Source of the DNA: Synechococcus sp. HJ21-Hayes
GTDB lineage: Bacteria > Cyanobacteriota > Cyanobacteriia > PCC-6307 > Cyanobiaceae
DNA: 64,000 bases
NCBI RefSeq assembly: GCF_024345835.1
Contig: NZ_JAGQBW010000003.1
Span: 124,001-188,000, forward strand
Reading direction: 5' to 3'
The position numbers and the translations under genes are program-made. This document shows positions 32,982-41,451 of the stretch, in pieces; position 1 is the stretch's first letter; every line of letters begins with the position of its first letter. Under the pieces are notes generated by a model. It was not told the origin of the DNA and ran no database searches. It saw only the letters and a list, made by a program, of their open reading frames with translations.

Positions 32982-34470
32982 GGGCTGCGTTGAGGAACTG
33001 ACGCAGGGCTGAATCGCGGCGATTGAGGTCGTATTGGCGCTGCACCACCTCCTGCACGCCTCCATCGCCCCAGTCCTGGTCCTGCTGGAAATAGGTGATG
33101 AAGCTGCGGCCGGCGATGCGGGTGAGCCAGCCTGCACCCACAGCCTGCACGGCTTTGCTGAGCAACAGGGCCGGCAGGTTCAGTGATAGTGCGGCACCGA
33201 TGAGGCTGAGGCCCCCTTTGATCACCCCCAGACTGGCCAGGGTCCGCCCCACTGATACCGCCAGTTCCTGGGCGGTGACCTTGCTGAGGCTGACGCCGTA
33301 GACCCGGGCGATCTCCACCACCATCTGGGCATTCACCGCGGCGGTGCCCAGCAGATCCACCACCGGCAGCGGCGTGACCGCCAGCACGCCCGCACTGATC
33401 CACACGTAGCGATCAACGATCGCCTCTGCATCGCTCTGACGTTGCTCTCCGAGCAAGTGCCGCCCGGCATCGCTGAGCCGCCGGCTCTGCAGCAGGATGT
33501 TGTCGGCGATTAGTTCCTCGCCGTCACTGTGCAGCACCTGGGCAATGCGCCTCAGCAGGGCTTCAATCTCCGCCTGGGGTTGGAGTGGGCGCCCACCTGG
33601 CATCGGCACGCTCTGGGGGGCTGCGCTGGCTGCAACCACGTCGTCTGACGCGATGCGGCCGGCGGTGCGGCGCTGCAGCAAGCCCAGCAGACGACGCTCC
33701 TCATCCTCTCCCCGCAGGTCGCACTTGTTCAGCACCAGGATCAGCCGTTTGCCCAGGCTGGCCAGCGCTTCAAATACCGCGTATTCGGCGGCTCGCAGGT
33801 CTCCATCCACCACCAGCAGTAGCAGATCGGCCTGGGCGGCCTGTTGGCGTGCCAGCTGTTCCCGGTTCTGGCCCTCAGGGCCGGCCTCGAGGATTCCTGG
33901 GGTATCCACCAGGCGCAGGCACCGCTGCAGATCCCTCAGACGCAGGCGGTAGCTAGTGCACTTCTGCGTAGATCCCATGGCTGCGCCCACTTGGCCCACC
34001 ACCTCCTGCAGCAGGGCGCGGATCAGGGAGGTCTTGCCGGCGGAGCCGGTGCCGAACACCACCAGCACCACATCGCCGCGCTGCAGCTCGGCCGCCACCC
34101 GGGCCCGTTCCTGTTGCAGGGCCTCGCGTTGCACGTCGTCGCGGATGCGGGCGAGCAACTGGTCGATCGCCTTGAGGTTCTGAAGGGCTGCTTCCTGGCG
34201 ATTACCGGGGGGCGGCGGCAGGCCCCCGGGAGCACCACTGCCGGATTGCCGGCCACGCCGCAGATCCACCAGCCAAGGCCAGGCCAGCCGGCCCAACACC
34301 AGGGCACTGCCGCCGAAAACCAACAGGGCCGTAGGCCCCACCAGCCAACCCGGCAGTAGATAGCTCATCTGCCACAGCAGGTTGTTCACGGCCTGCAGCA
34401 CGGCGGTGATGGCCACCAGAATCACCAGGCCCACACCGAGCCAGATCCAGAGGCGCGGCGGCAGTTTCAC
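32908..34470 (-). CDS. Membrane-associated GTPase with DUF697-like C-terminus
   Basis: The 520-residue product has two N-terminal membrane helices (about 8-28 and 42-62), a GTPase domain with P-loop GTGSAGKTS at 140-148, DTPG at 189-192 and NKCD at 248-251, and a C-terminal hydrophobic region (about 350-450, with SAGVLAVTPLPVVDLLGTAA) resembling the DUF697/YcjF group. Cyanobacteria commonly have such proteins and their function is not settled. The last 50 residues are arginine- and glutamine-rich. It lies 60 bases downstream of the penicillin-binding protein gene on the same strand. Confidence 0.85.
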   Translation of the reverse strand: MKLPPRLWIWLGVGLVILVAITAVLQAVNNLLWQMSYLLPGWLVGPTALLVFGGSALVLGRLAWPWLVDLRRGRQSGSGAPGGLPPPPGNRQEAALQNLKAIDQLLARIRDDVQREALQQERARVAAELQRGDVVLVVFGTGSAGKTSLIRALLQEVVGQVGAAMGSTQKCTSYRLRLRDLQRCLRLVDTPGILEAGPEGQNREQLARQQAAQADLLLLVVDGDLRAAEYAVFEALASLGKRLILVLNKCDLRGEDEERRLLGLLQRRTAGRIASDDVVAASAAPQSVPMPGGRPLQPQAEIEALLRRIAQVLHSDGEELIADNILLQSRRLSDAGRHLLGEQRQSDAEAIVDRYVWISAGVLAVTPLPVVDLLGTAAVNAQMVVEIARVYGVSLSKVTAQELAVSVGRTLASLGVIKGGLSLIGAALSLNLPALLLSKAVQAVGAGWLTRIAGRSFITYFQQDQDWGDGGVQEVVQRQYDLNRRDSALRQFLNAALSRVVEPLQSQEKERQLPPQRPQR

Positions 34471-34530
34471 GGTTTGGTGGTGCAGGGCACGAGGGTGTCA
34501 GCGTGGTGGGCAGGGCTGGGTCCTGCAGGC

Positions 34531-36720
34531 TCACAGCTTGGCGCTGGGCTGCAGGCTGCCGCTACCGGCCGAGCGGATGATGTCGCTCCAGAGGCCGGCC
34601 GCCAAGGCGCTGCTGCTGCCGGTGGGTCGGTTGTCGTCGTTCCCCAGCCAGATGCCGATCACCCAATGGCGCTGAGGTTCATAGCCCACGAACAACAGAT
34701 CGCGGCCCTCGTTGGTGGTACCGGTCTTTCCGCCTTCCATCCCCCCGATCGAGGCCGCTGTGCCGGTGCCGCCCCGCACCACCCCGCGCAATAGGCTCTG
34801 CATCTGCTGGGCCGTGGCCTTGCTGATCACCTGCCGCCCAGGTTTGAGCGGCCGTTGGCCTGACCCCTGGCGGCTGCGGCAGCGTTGGCTTTCGAGCTGG
34901 CCGCAGGTTTCCGCATCCGTGAGCTTGCGCACTGTGCTGGGGGGATGCCAAAGGCCGTTGTTGACCACCGCGGCATAGGCGCCGGTGAGTTCCATCAACC
35001 GCACCTCGCTCTGGCCCAGGGCCAGGCCCGGCACCGGCTCGAGCGGAGTGGTGATGCCCAGATCACGGGCCTTTTGCACCACCTGATCGAGGCCCACTCG
35101 CCGCGCTATCCGCAGGGCTGCGGTGTTGCTGGAGCTTGAAAAGGCCGAGGCGATGCTGAGACTGCCGCCGCAGCTACTGCGGAACACCTGCCCCCCCCAC
35201 TCCAGTGGCCCGCAGCTCACCGGGTCGCTGGGCTTGATGCCCTTCTCCAGGGCAGCCAGATAGGGGAAGAGCTTGAAGGTGCTGCCTGGCTGGCGCAAGG
35301 CCATGCTGGCTCGGTTGAACTGGCTGCGGTTGTAGTCGCGGCCACCGGTAATGGCCAGCACGCCTCCATTGCGGCTATCTAGCACCACTACCGCCCCCTC
35401 ACTCACCACCCCCGTCGTGCCGGATAGCAGTTGCCGCAGCCGCCGTTCCACCACCTCCTGCAGCAGTGGATCCAAGTGGGTTTCCACGAGAAAGTTGCCC
35501 TCGGCGGCTACATTGGCGCCGAGCAGACCATCCAGATCGCGCCGCACTTGATCGGTGTAGAAGGGCGCCGGTCGGCGAGGTCCTGATCCTGCGCCACGGC
35601 AGGCCTGGGGCGAGAGGGTGATGGGTTGGCGGCGGGCGCGGCGTGCCGCGTCGTGGCTGATCTTGCCCGTATCCGCCATCTTCAGCAGCACCGTGTTGCG
35701 GGCATCGAGGGCTGCCTGCGGGTTGGTGCAGGGGTCGTAGCCGTTAGGGGAGGGAAGCAGCCCCACCAGCAGGGCCGCCTCCTCCAGGTTGAGTTGTGAG
35801 GCCGGCTTGCCGAAATAGCTGCGGGCGGCATCCTCAAAGCCCCAGCCCACCCCAAGGTAAACCCGGTTGAGGTAGTTGAGCAGCAGGTCATGCTTGCTGA
35901 ATCGAGCCTCCAGCTGCAGGGCCACTAGGAGCTCGCGCCACTTCCGCAGCAGGGTTTCTCCTTGCCCAACCTGCTCGGGATAGAGGCTGCGCGCGAGCTG
36001 CTGGGTCAGGGTGCTGCCGCCCTCCAGCACCCGGCCCCCCAGCAGGTTGGTGGCCAGGGCACGGCCCGTGCCGATGGGATCCACGCCGGGATGCCACCAG
36101 AAGCGGTTGTCCTCACTGGCAATCAGGGCGTCTACCAGCACGGCTGGATAGCTGCTCAGGGCTCTGTGTTCGCGATGCTGACTCGATTCGGCGGCATTCA
36201 ACGGCTTGTTGTTGCCGTCGTAGAGGGCGAGTGGGCCCCGCACGCTGGCCAGATTGCCCCGCAGGGGACCTTGCAGCAAGGACAGTCCCAGGCTGAGAAG
36301 GCCGCCGGCCGCGACCCCCGCCAGCCCAATCGCCCCCGCTCTGGCCACGCTGCTTAGCCGCTGCTGGCCTGGTTGATGAAACACCAACCACGGCAACTCC
36401 GACTCCGTGCCCGGTCCAAAGCCCACTCGATCGCCATCGGCCAGCAACAGCTCGCGCACCTGCCGTCCGCGCCACCACAGGCCGTTGGTGGAACCTCTGT
36501 CTCGCAGCAACCATTGGCGCCCCTGCAGCTCAAGCACGGCATGCTGTTTGCTCACGGCGCTGTGGGGCAGAGCCAGCTCACAGGCTGGATCCCGGCCGAT
36601 GCGATAGGCACCTGGCAGGAGGGCAATGCGCTGGCTTGAGTGGCCTGGCTGCTGCAGTTCCAGCCAGGCCTCCTCAGGCGTCACCAGGCGGCGCAGGCCG
36701 TCAGCGAAGCGGCTGGCCAT
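34531..36720 (-). CDS. FHA-domain class A penicillin-binding protein
   Basis: This bifunctional peptidoglycan synthase of 729 residues carries an extra N-terminal, cytoplasmic FHA domain. FHA phosphothreonine-binding residues are seen as IGRD (Arg43), SKQH (57-60) and GSTNG (Asn79). A membrane anchor lies near 128-148. The glycosyltransferase (GT51) domain has Glu203 in SEDNRFWWHPGVD and GGSTLTQQLARSLYP at 234-248. The transpeptidase has Ser480-x-x-Lys483 in PGSTFK, an SSN motif and a KTG motif in GGKTGTTNE. All catalytic motifs look intact. The ATG at 36720 overlaps the end of lspA by 20 bases; a start six codons upstream is possible. Confidence 0.93.
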   Translation of the reverse strand: MASRFADGLRRLVTPEEAWLELQQPGHSSQRIALLPGAYRIGRDPACELALPHSAVSKQHAVLELQGRQWLLRDRGSTNGLWWRGRQVRELLLADGDRVGFGPGTESELPWLVFHQPGQQRLSSVARAGAIGLAGVAAGGLLSLGLSLLQGPLRGNLASVRGPLALYDGNNKPLNAAESSQHREHRALSSYPAVLVDALIASEDNRFWWHPGVDPIGTGRALATNLLGGRVLEGGSTLTQQLARSLYPEQVGQGETLLRKWRELLVALQLEARFSKHDLLLNYLNRVYLGVGWGFEDAARSYFGKPASQLNLEEAALLVGLLPSPNGYDPCTNPQAALDARNTVLLKMADTGKISHDAARRARRQPITLSPQACRGAGSGPRRPAPFYTDQVRRDLDGLLGANVAAEGNFLVETHLDPLLQEVVERRLRQLLSGTTGVVSEGAVVVLDSRNGGVLAITGGRDYNRSQFNRASMALRQPGSTFKLFPYLAALEKGIKPSDPVSCGPLEWGGQVFRSSCGGSLSIASAFSSSSNTAALRIARRVGLDQVVQKARDLGITTPLEPVPGLALGQSEVRLMELTGAYAAVVNNGLWHPPSTVRKLTDAETCGQLESQRCRSRQGSGQRPLKPGRQVISKATAQQMQSLLRGVVRGGTGTAASIGGMEGGKTGTTNEGRDLLFVGYEPQRHWVIGIWLGNDDNRPTGSSSALAAGLWSDIIRSAGSGSLQPSAKL

Positions 36721-37192
36721 GGCGTCTGAGTAGGTCAACGGCTAGACAAGCCACCGCCAGGTTGATGGCTACATCCGCCCCGTTGAAGATCGGGAAGGTG
36801 AAGGGCACGAATTCCAGAAAGTCAACCACCGTGCCGAGGCGCCAGCGATCGATGCCGTTACCGATGGCTCCCCCGAGCAACAGACCTGTTCCCAGCCACT
36901 GCCAGCGCCTCAGAGGAGGGCTGGTTTGAATCCACACCCCTAGGCCCACCGCCACCATCAGACTCACCAGCGCCAGCAGGGTGGTGCTGCCCCGCAGCAT
37001 GCTGAACGCTGCACCACTGTTGAATACCAGCTGCATCCGAACCAGACCCGGCAGCAGGGGAGCCCAACCATGCCCGGAGAGGTGTTCTAGGGCCCAGGCT
37101 TTACTCAGTTGGTCGATCAGTACCACCGCTGCAGCAGTGGTGAAGGCGGCCAGCCGACCACGGTTCGCAGCGCTCAGGAGCCATGACATCAT
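36701..37192 (-). CDS. lspA: Lipoprotein signal peptidase (signal peptidase II)
   Basis: LspA removes signal peptides from diacylated prolipoproteins in the inner membrane. The 163-residue product has four membrane helices and the two catalytic aspartates in GGAIGNGIDRWRLGTVVDFLEF (first Asp in NGIDRW) and FNGADVAINLAVA. The VLIDQLSKAWA motif near the N-terminus is also typical. The ATG at 37192 overlaps the bioY stop as ATGA; a second ATG follows directly. The gene end overlaps the penicillin-binding protein start, so bioY, lspA and the PBP form one tight unit. Confidence 0.95.
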   Translation of the reverse strand: MMSWLLSAANRGRLAAFTTAAAVVLIDQLSKAWALEHLSGHGWAPLLPGLVRMQLVFNSGAAFSMLRGSTTLLALVSLMVAVGLGVWIQTSPPLRRWQWLGTGLLLGGAIGNGIDRWRLGTVVDFLEFVPFTFPIFNGADVAINLAVACLAVDLLRRHGQPLR

Positions 37193-37761
37193 GACTCCAC
37201 CAGCAGCAGGTGACGCAGGGGCAGGGCTAGCACGGCCACGGCGCAGCAGAGCAGCAGCTGGGGAATGATCGGCCCAAGGCTGTAGTTCAGCAGCAACTGC
37301 GGCAGACCACTGCCCCAGCGGCCCGCCAGGGTCCCTAGGAGCAGGTTGGCAATGCCACACAGCTGAAGCACCGCTAGTCCGATGATCGCTGCCCCCGCCA
37401 GGCTGAGCAGGTTGTCCATGCCCTGTTGCTTGCCGAGCCGGCCTGTGACCCAGGCGGCCGGCAGAAAGCCGGCCAGATAGCCAAAGCCTGGATCCAGCAG
37501 ATAGGCCAGGCCACCGCCGGAGTGGAAGACCGGCAGTTGAAACAGGCCCAGGCTGATGTAGGCCACACCTGCCAGCATCGCCGCTCTCGGCCCACACACC
37601 AGGGCCGTGAGCAACAGACCAGGCACCTGCAGCGTGATGGGCAAGGGGATCAGCTGCAGGCCAGTCGCAGCTACACCAGGCCAGGCCGCCTGGACCAGGC
37701 CACCGGTAATGATCAGCAGCAGGCCTGCAATGGCACCGCTCCAGTTGGCTAGCGCGCGCAC
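37189..37761 (-). CDS. bioY: Biotin ECF transporter S component BioY
   Basis: BioY is the membrane substrate-binding component of the energy-coupling-factor biotin importer. The 190-residue product has about six membrane helices and the family motifs PITLQVPGLLLTALVCGPR, GVAYISLGLFQLPVFHSGGGL and DPGFGYLAGFLPAAWVTG. No EcfA/EcfT genes are in the window, so it would rely on shared modules elsewhere or act alone. The start is a GTG at 37761. It is the first gene of the bioY-lspA-PBP unit. Confidence 0.93.
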   Translation of the reverse strand: MRALANWSGAIAGLLLIITGGLVQAAWPGVAATGLQLIPLPITLQVPGLLLTALVCGPRAAMLAGVAYISLGLFQLPVFHSGGGLAYLLDPGFGYLAGFLPAAWVTGRLGKQQGMDNLLSLAGAAIIGLAVLQLCGIANLLLGTLAGRWGSGLPQLLLNYSLGPIIPQLLLCCAVAVLALPLRHLLLVES

Positions 37762-37832
37762 GAAGGGCTGGAGGTTGCGCCCATCCTGCAGGAGAGTGGG
37801 CCCTGTGCAACCCCGCTGTCAGCACCGAACCC

Positions 37833-38090
37833 ATGCCGAACCCTGAAGCCTCGCCGGAGCCCACCGCCCAGGTCATGGCCATTGGCATGGCCGTCCGGCT
37901 TGTTCAGGCCCCTTCCTATCTGAAAACTGCGGAATCCATGCCAATGCTGCGGCCGCCCGATCTGGTGGACACCACGGAGCTGGGCCAGGTGGTGGGCTTG
38001 CGGGCGGGGGGGCTGTTGGCGGTGCGGTTCCGCCGAGGCACCTTTCTGTTGGACGCCGCACAACTCGAGCGGGTGAAGCCGGAGGGCTGA
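37833..38090 (+). CDS. sipA: SipA-like regulatory protein (DUF3148)
   Basis: The 85-residue product matches the SipA/DUF3148 family: GMAVRLVQAPSYLKTAESMP, MLRPPDLVDTTELGQVV and GGLLAVRFRRGTFLLD follow each other in the usual SH3-like small beta domain. In Synechococcus, SipA binds the histidine kinase NblS, which controls high-light and nutrient-stress responses, and affects its activity. The N-terminal 18 residues look like a poorly conserved extension. It diverges from bioY and ends two bases from the convergent M16 gene. Confidence 0.86.
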   Translation: MPNPEASPEPTAQVMAIGMAVRLVQAPSYLKTAESMPMLRPPDLVDTTELGQVVGLRAGGLLAVRFRRGTFLLDAAQLERVKPEG

Positions 38091-38092
38091 TC

Positions 38093-39385
38093 TCAACCCG
38101 CTAGCGGGTGCTTCTGCCACACCCGTTCGGCTGCCGTGATGGCCCGCGCGGGGCCGCAGAGGCTCAGGCAGGGCCGGGCCAGCAGGCTGCGTGCAGCTGT
38201 CTGCAGATCTGTTGGGGTAAGGGCCTGGGCTTGCTCCAGGCAGCGGTCTGCAAAATCGAAGTCCAGGCCGTGGCCCAGCACCAGGGCATGGCGGTCGGCC
38301 ACCTGGCTGCAGGTCTGGCGACCCAAGGCCTCCTGGCCACTGAACTTGGCTAGGGCCAGCTCGAGTTCCGCGACGCTGATCGGCACCTCCAGTAACCGCT
38401 GCCACTCATTCAGTAGTTCACGGGTGGCCTCTTCGGCCCGTTCGCTGGAACTGGAGAGGTGGAACACAAACGGGGCGTCTCCCAGGCGGGCCGGGTGATG
38501 CACCCCCACGTCGTAGGCGAGGCCATGCTCTTCGCGGAGTGCCACGAACAACCGGCTCGACATGCCGATGCCCAGGTGGCAGTGGAGCAGCCGCAGGGCC
38601 AGGGCCTGGCTGGCGCCCAGGGGCACGGTGGTGGCCCCCAGCATGAGCACCAGCTGTTCCGTTTCATCGCCACTGGCGGTAAACCGCTCCCCGGTGCATC
38701 CGGCTGGACCCTGCCGGCGTTGGGGTGCCGCCACCGTCCAGACCGGTTGCCCCGCGCCCTCCAGCAGTCCCTCGACATCCATGGGGATCTGGCCCGCCAA
38801 CACCAGCACGGCTCCGTCGCTACCGAGCCGACTGGCATGGCGCTCTAGGGCAGCGCGATCCAGGGTCCTCAGCTCCTGCTCGACTCCCAGGGCGTCGTGG
38901 CCGTACGGGCCGTCGCCATAGAGCTGCTGGCGCAGCTTGTCGTGGGCCAGCTGAAAGGGGTCTTCCTTCTGGCGCTGCAGGGTCTGCAGATTCAGTTGGC
39001 GCTCCAGGGCGATCTGGTCGTCCACCAGCCAGGGTTGTTGCACAAGTTGCCTCAACAACGGCAACAGCTGCGGCGCATCCTCACTGGCGCACTTGAGGCT
39101 GATTAGGGTGCCGTCCTCGGCGGCCTCGCAGCGCAGCCCAGCGCCCAAACCCTCCACCAGGTCGGCGAGGGCATCGCCGCTGTGGGGCCCGCAGCCGCGG
39201 CTGAGTACCCCGGCCAGTAGCTGGGCCGCTCCCCGCTCGCCTGGGCGGTCACCACTGCTGCCTCCTCGCAGCCACAACTTGGCCGAGAGGATCGCGGGTC
39301 CTGGGCGATGCAGCAGCCACAGTGGGCATCCGCCTGGTAGCTGGCGACTCTCCACTTGGGGATGCAGGGGCATGACAGCGCTCAT
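38093..39385 (-). CDS. M16-family protease-like protein, zinc site lost
   Basis: The 430-residue product is a second M16 (insulinase) family protein that lacks the HxxEH zinc motif: the position reads GERGAAQLLAGVLSRG. It keeps the R/Y-type motif of non-catalytic partners in LFVALREEHGLAYDVGVHHPA. Bacterial M16B enzymes often work as a catalytic plus a non-catalytic subunit, and the catalytic gene lies directly upstream with an ATGA overlap, which also fixes the start at 39385. This is therefore most likely the regulatory or substrate-gripping subunit of a heterodimer. Confidence 0.88.
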   Translation of the reverse strand: MSAVMPLHPQVESRQLPGGCPLWLLHRPGPAILSAKLWLRGGSSGDRPGERGAAQLLAGVLSRGCGPHSGDALADLVEGLGAGLRCEAAEDGTLISLKCASEDAPQLLPLLRQLVQQPWLVDDQIALERQLNLQTLQRQKEDPFQLAHDKLRQQLYGDGPYGHDALGVEQELRTLDRAALERHASRLGSDGAVLVLAGQIPMDVEGLLEGAGQPVWTVAAPQRRQGPAGCTGERFTASGDETEQLVLMLGATTVPLGASQALALRLLHCHLGIGMSSRLFVALREEHGLAYDVGVHHPARLGDAPFVFHLSSSSERAEEATRELLNEWQRLLEVPISVAELELALAKFSGQEALGRQTCSQVADRHALVLGHGLDFDFADRCLEQAQALTPTDLQTAARSLLARPCLSLCGPARAITAAERVWQKHPLAG

Positions 39386-40677
39386 GCGGGAACCGCCCGT
39401 AGGCAAAAGGCCTGCTCGGGGTTGAGCAGGGGCAGCACCTCCTGGCTGAGGCGAGCGCTGTCCCAGTACTGCATCCAGTCCAGCGGGGCCTGCAGGTTGT
39501 GGCGCCTGCCCCAGAGGCTGCTGTTGCCCAGCATCCCGGCCACGGAGCCGGCCGCCTCCAGTCCGAAGCGATAGCCGTTGGCCACCAGACGGCGGGCTCG
39601 TTCCACTTCAGCCTCCTGGGCTGGGTGCTGGCTCAATTCCTCCCACACGCGCCTCACTTCGGCCTGCACCCGCTCGATGACCTCGGCCTCGCACACCGCC
39701 TCCAGCAGGACAAGGCTGCCGGATTCCAACACGTTCAGGTCGAGGTCAATGCTCTCCACCAACCGCAGCTGTTCCCGCAAGCGCTCCACCAGCCGGCTGC
39801 GCCGCCCCTCCGCCATCAGGGTGGTAAGTAGGTCGGCGCCCACCACGGCATCCTGCTGGGCTGCAGCGGGCAACCTCCAGGCCATCAATAGGCGGGCCGC
39901 TTCCAGGCGAGGCAGCTCCAAGGTGTGGTCGCCTGGCTGCAGAACCAGGCCGGAGGGTGCAGTGGTTTCTGTGCTGGCCTGCAGGCGGCCGAGGGGAGAA
40001 TCCTCCAGTTGCGCCAACAGATCAAGTCCCGCGAGGGGGCCTGCCAGCGCCAGACAACAGCGATCTGCCCTGTACTGGCGCTGGTGGAACCGGACCATGC
40101 TGTCCGGTGTGTGGTCCTCGAGGGCCTCGCGCCTCCCCAAGATCGGCAGCCCATAGGCATGGTCTGGGCAGGCACGCCGCAGCAGCTCCTGGAACGCCAC
40201 TTCCTCAGGTTGGTCTTCGCTCTGGGCCAGCTCCTCGAGCACCACCTGGCGCTCCATGGCGAAATCGCCCCCATCCAGCCGCGGTTGCAGCACCAGATCC
40301 AGCAGCAACTCCAGGGCCTTGGCCGCTGCTGCAGGGGGAATCAGCACGTGGTAGTGCACGTCATCAAAGCCGGTGGCCGCGTTGCTGTTGCCACCGAGGG
40401 CCTCCACCTGCCGATCGAATTCACCGGCTGGCAGCTGATTGCTGCCCTTGAAAACCATGTGCTCGAGGAAGTGGGCCAGGCCGGATTCCGCCGGCCTCTC
40501 CCAGGCGCTGCCGGCGCGGCACCAGAAATCGATGCAGATCACCGGAGCCTGGGGCAGGTCGAGCTGCACCAGCTCCACCCCATTGCTCAACTGCTGGCGC
40601 AGCGGTTCCGGCAAAGGTGAGGCCGCAGGTGAGGGCGAGTGGGGCAAAGCCGTGACGGGCTGTGTCGTGATCTGCAT
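39382..40677 (-). CDS. M16-family zinc metalloprotease, catalytic
   Basis: The 431-residue product is a processing-peptidase-like zinc protease with the inverted motif HFLEH (His69, Glu72, His73) in SGLAHFLEHMVFKGSN; a downstream glutamate near 147-150 should be the third ligand. The second half carries the inactive repeat domain. The ATG at 40677 begins MQITTQPVTALPHS; the frame is open much further upstream but there runs antisense to pcyA. It is coupled to the non-catalytic partner downstream. Substrates are unknown. It diverges from pcyA, 42 bases away. Confidence 0.92.
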   Translation of the reverse strand: MQITTQPVTALPHSPSPAASPLPEPLRQQLSNGVELVQLDLPQAPVICIDFWCRAGSAWERPAESGLAHFLEHMVFKGSNQLPAGEFDRQVEALGGNSNAATGFDDVHYHVLIPPAAAAKALELLLDLVLQPRLDGGDFAMERQVVLEELAQSEDQPEEVAFQELLRRACPDHAYGLPILGRREALEDHTPDSMVRFHQRQYRADRCCLALAGPLAGLDLLAQLEDSPLGRLQASTETTAPSGLVLQPGDHTLELPRLEAARLLMAWRLPAAAQQDAVVGADLLTTLMAEGRRSRLVERLREQLRLVESIDLDLNVLESGSLVLLEAVCEAEVIERVQAEVRRVWEELSQHPAQEAEVERARRLVANGYRFGLEAAGSVAGMLGNSSLWGRRHNLQAPLDWMQYWDSARLSQEVLPLLNPEQAFCLRAVPA

Positions 40678-40719
40678 TCTGCTGGCAGGATCACGGAGCT
40701 GGTGGCAGGGAGATTGCCG

Positions 40720-41451
40720 ATGACCACATCTGCCCTGGGCATTCATCCCCTGGTGGACGCTCTGGCCGACCGCATCCGCGGCTGCTGGGACACGCTGCCG
40801 GACTTGGCCCCGTTGGCGGTGGACCCTGAGCTGGAGGCCATCAGCGGCAGCCTCGACGGCGAGGCCCTGTTCATTCGCAATGAACTGCGTCGCAGCCGTG
40901 GCCTGCGCAAACTCCACCTGGAAACAGCGCGCCTGGGCGCCGGGCTGCAGATCCTCCACTGCGTGTTTTTCCCGGACCCCCGCTACGACCTGCCCGTGTT
41001 CGGAGCCGACATCGTGGCCGGCCGCGGTGTGGTGTCTGCGGCGATTGTGGATCTCTCCCCCGTCACGGCTCAATTGCCCGCCGCCGTGGCGGCCCCCCTG
41101 GCGGCTCTGCCCCAGCGGCGGTTCAGCCAGGAACGGGAGCTGCCTGAGTGGGGCACGATTTTCTCCCCTTACGTGCGCTTTGTGCGCCCCGCCGACGCCG
41201 AGGAAGAGCAGCAGTTCATCGCCGTGGTGGTGGAGTTTCTGGAGGTGTTGGCCCAGGCCAGCCGCACCGCTGAACCGCAGGCGATCGACCACCCCGATAC
41301 GGTGAAGCGCTATCAGGGTCAGTTGAGCTATTGCCAGCAACAGAAACGCAACGACAAGACGCGGCGGGTGCTCGAGAAGGCCTTCAATCCACAGTGGGCG
41401 GATCGCTACATCGAGGAGCTCCTGTTCGACGATCCGGTGCTGGCGGGGTGA
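40720..41451 (+). CDS. pcyA: Phycocyanobilin:ferredoxin oxidoreductase
   Basis: PcyA reduces biliverdin IXalpha by four electrons from ferredoxin to phycocyanobilin, the chromophore of phycobilisomes. The 243-residue product retains the catalytic residues: Glu68 in HLETARLG, His80 in LQILHCVFFPDPRYDLPVFG (split across two motifs) and Asp97 in FGADIVAG; these sit eight positions before the Synechocystis residues 76, 88 and 105, with the same spacing. Its stop overlaps the ATG of the devB-like gene as TGATG. Confidence 0.96.
   Translation: MTTSALGIHPLVDALADRIRGCWDTLPDLAPLAVDPELEAISGSLDGEALFIRNELRRSRGLRKLHLETARLGAGLQILHCVFFPDPRYDLPVFGADIVAGRGVVSAAIVDLSPVTAQLPAAVAAPLAALPQRRFSQERELPEWGTIFSPYVRFVRPADAEEEQQFIAVVVEFLEVLAQASRTAEPQAIDHPDTVKRYQGQLSYCQQQKRNDKTRRVLEKAFNPQWADRYIEELLFDDPVLAG

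Noticed and set aside
37193-37888. Upstream extension of lspA
   Set aside because: It is a different frame of bioY and the region beyond it; LspA is complete from 37192.
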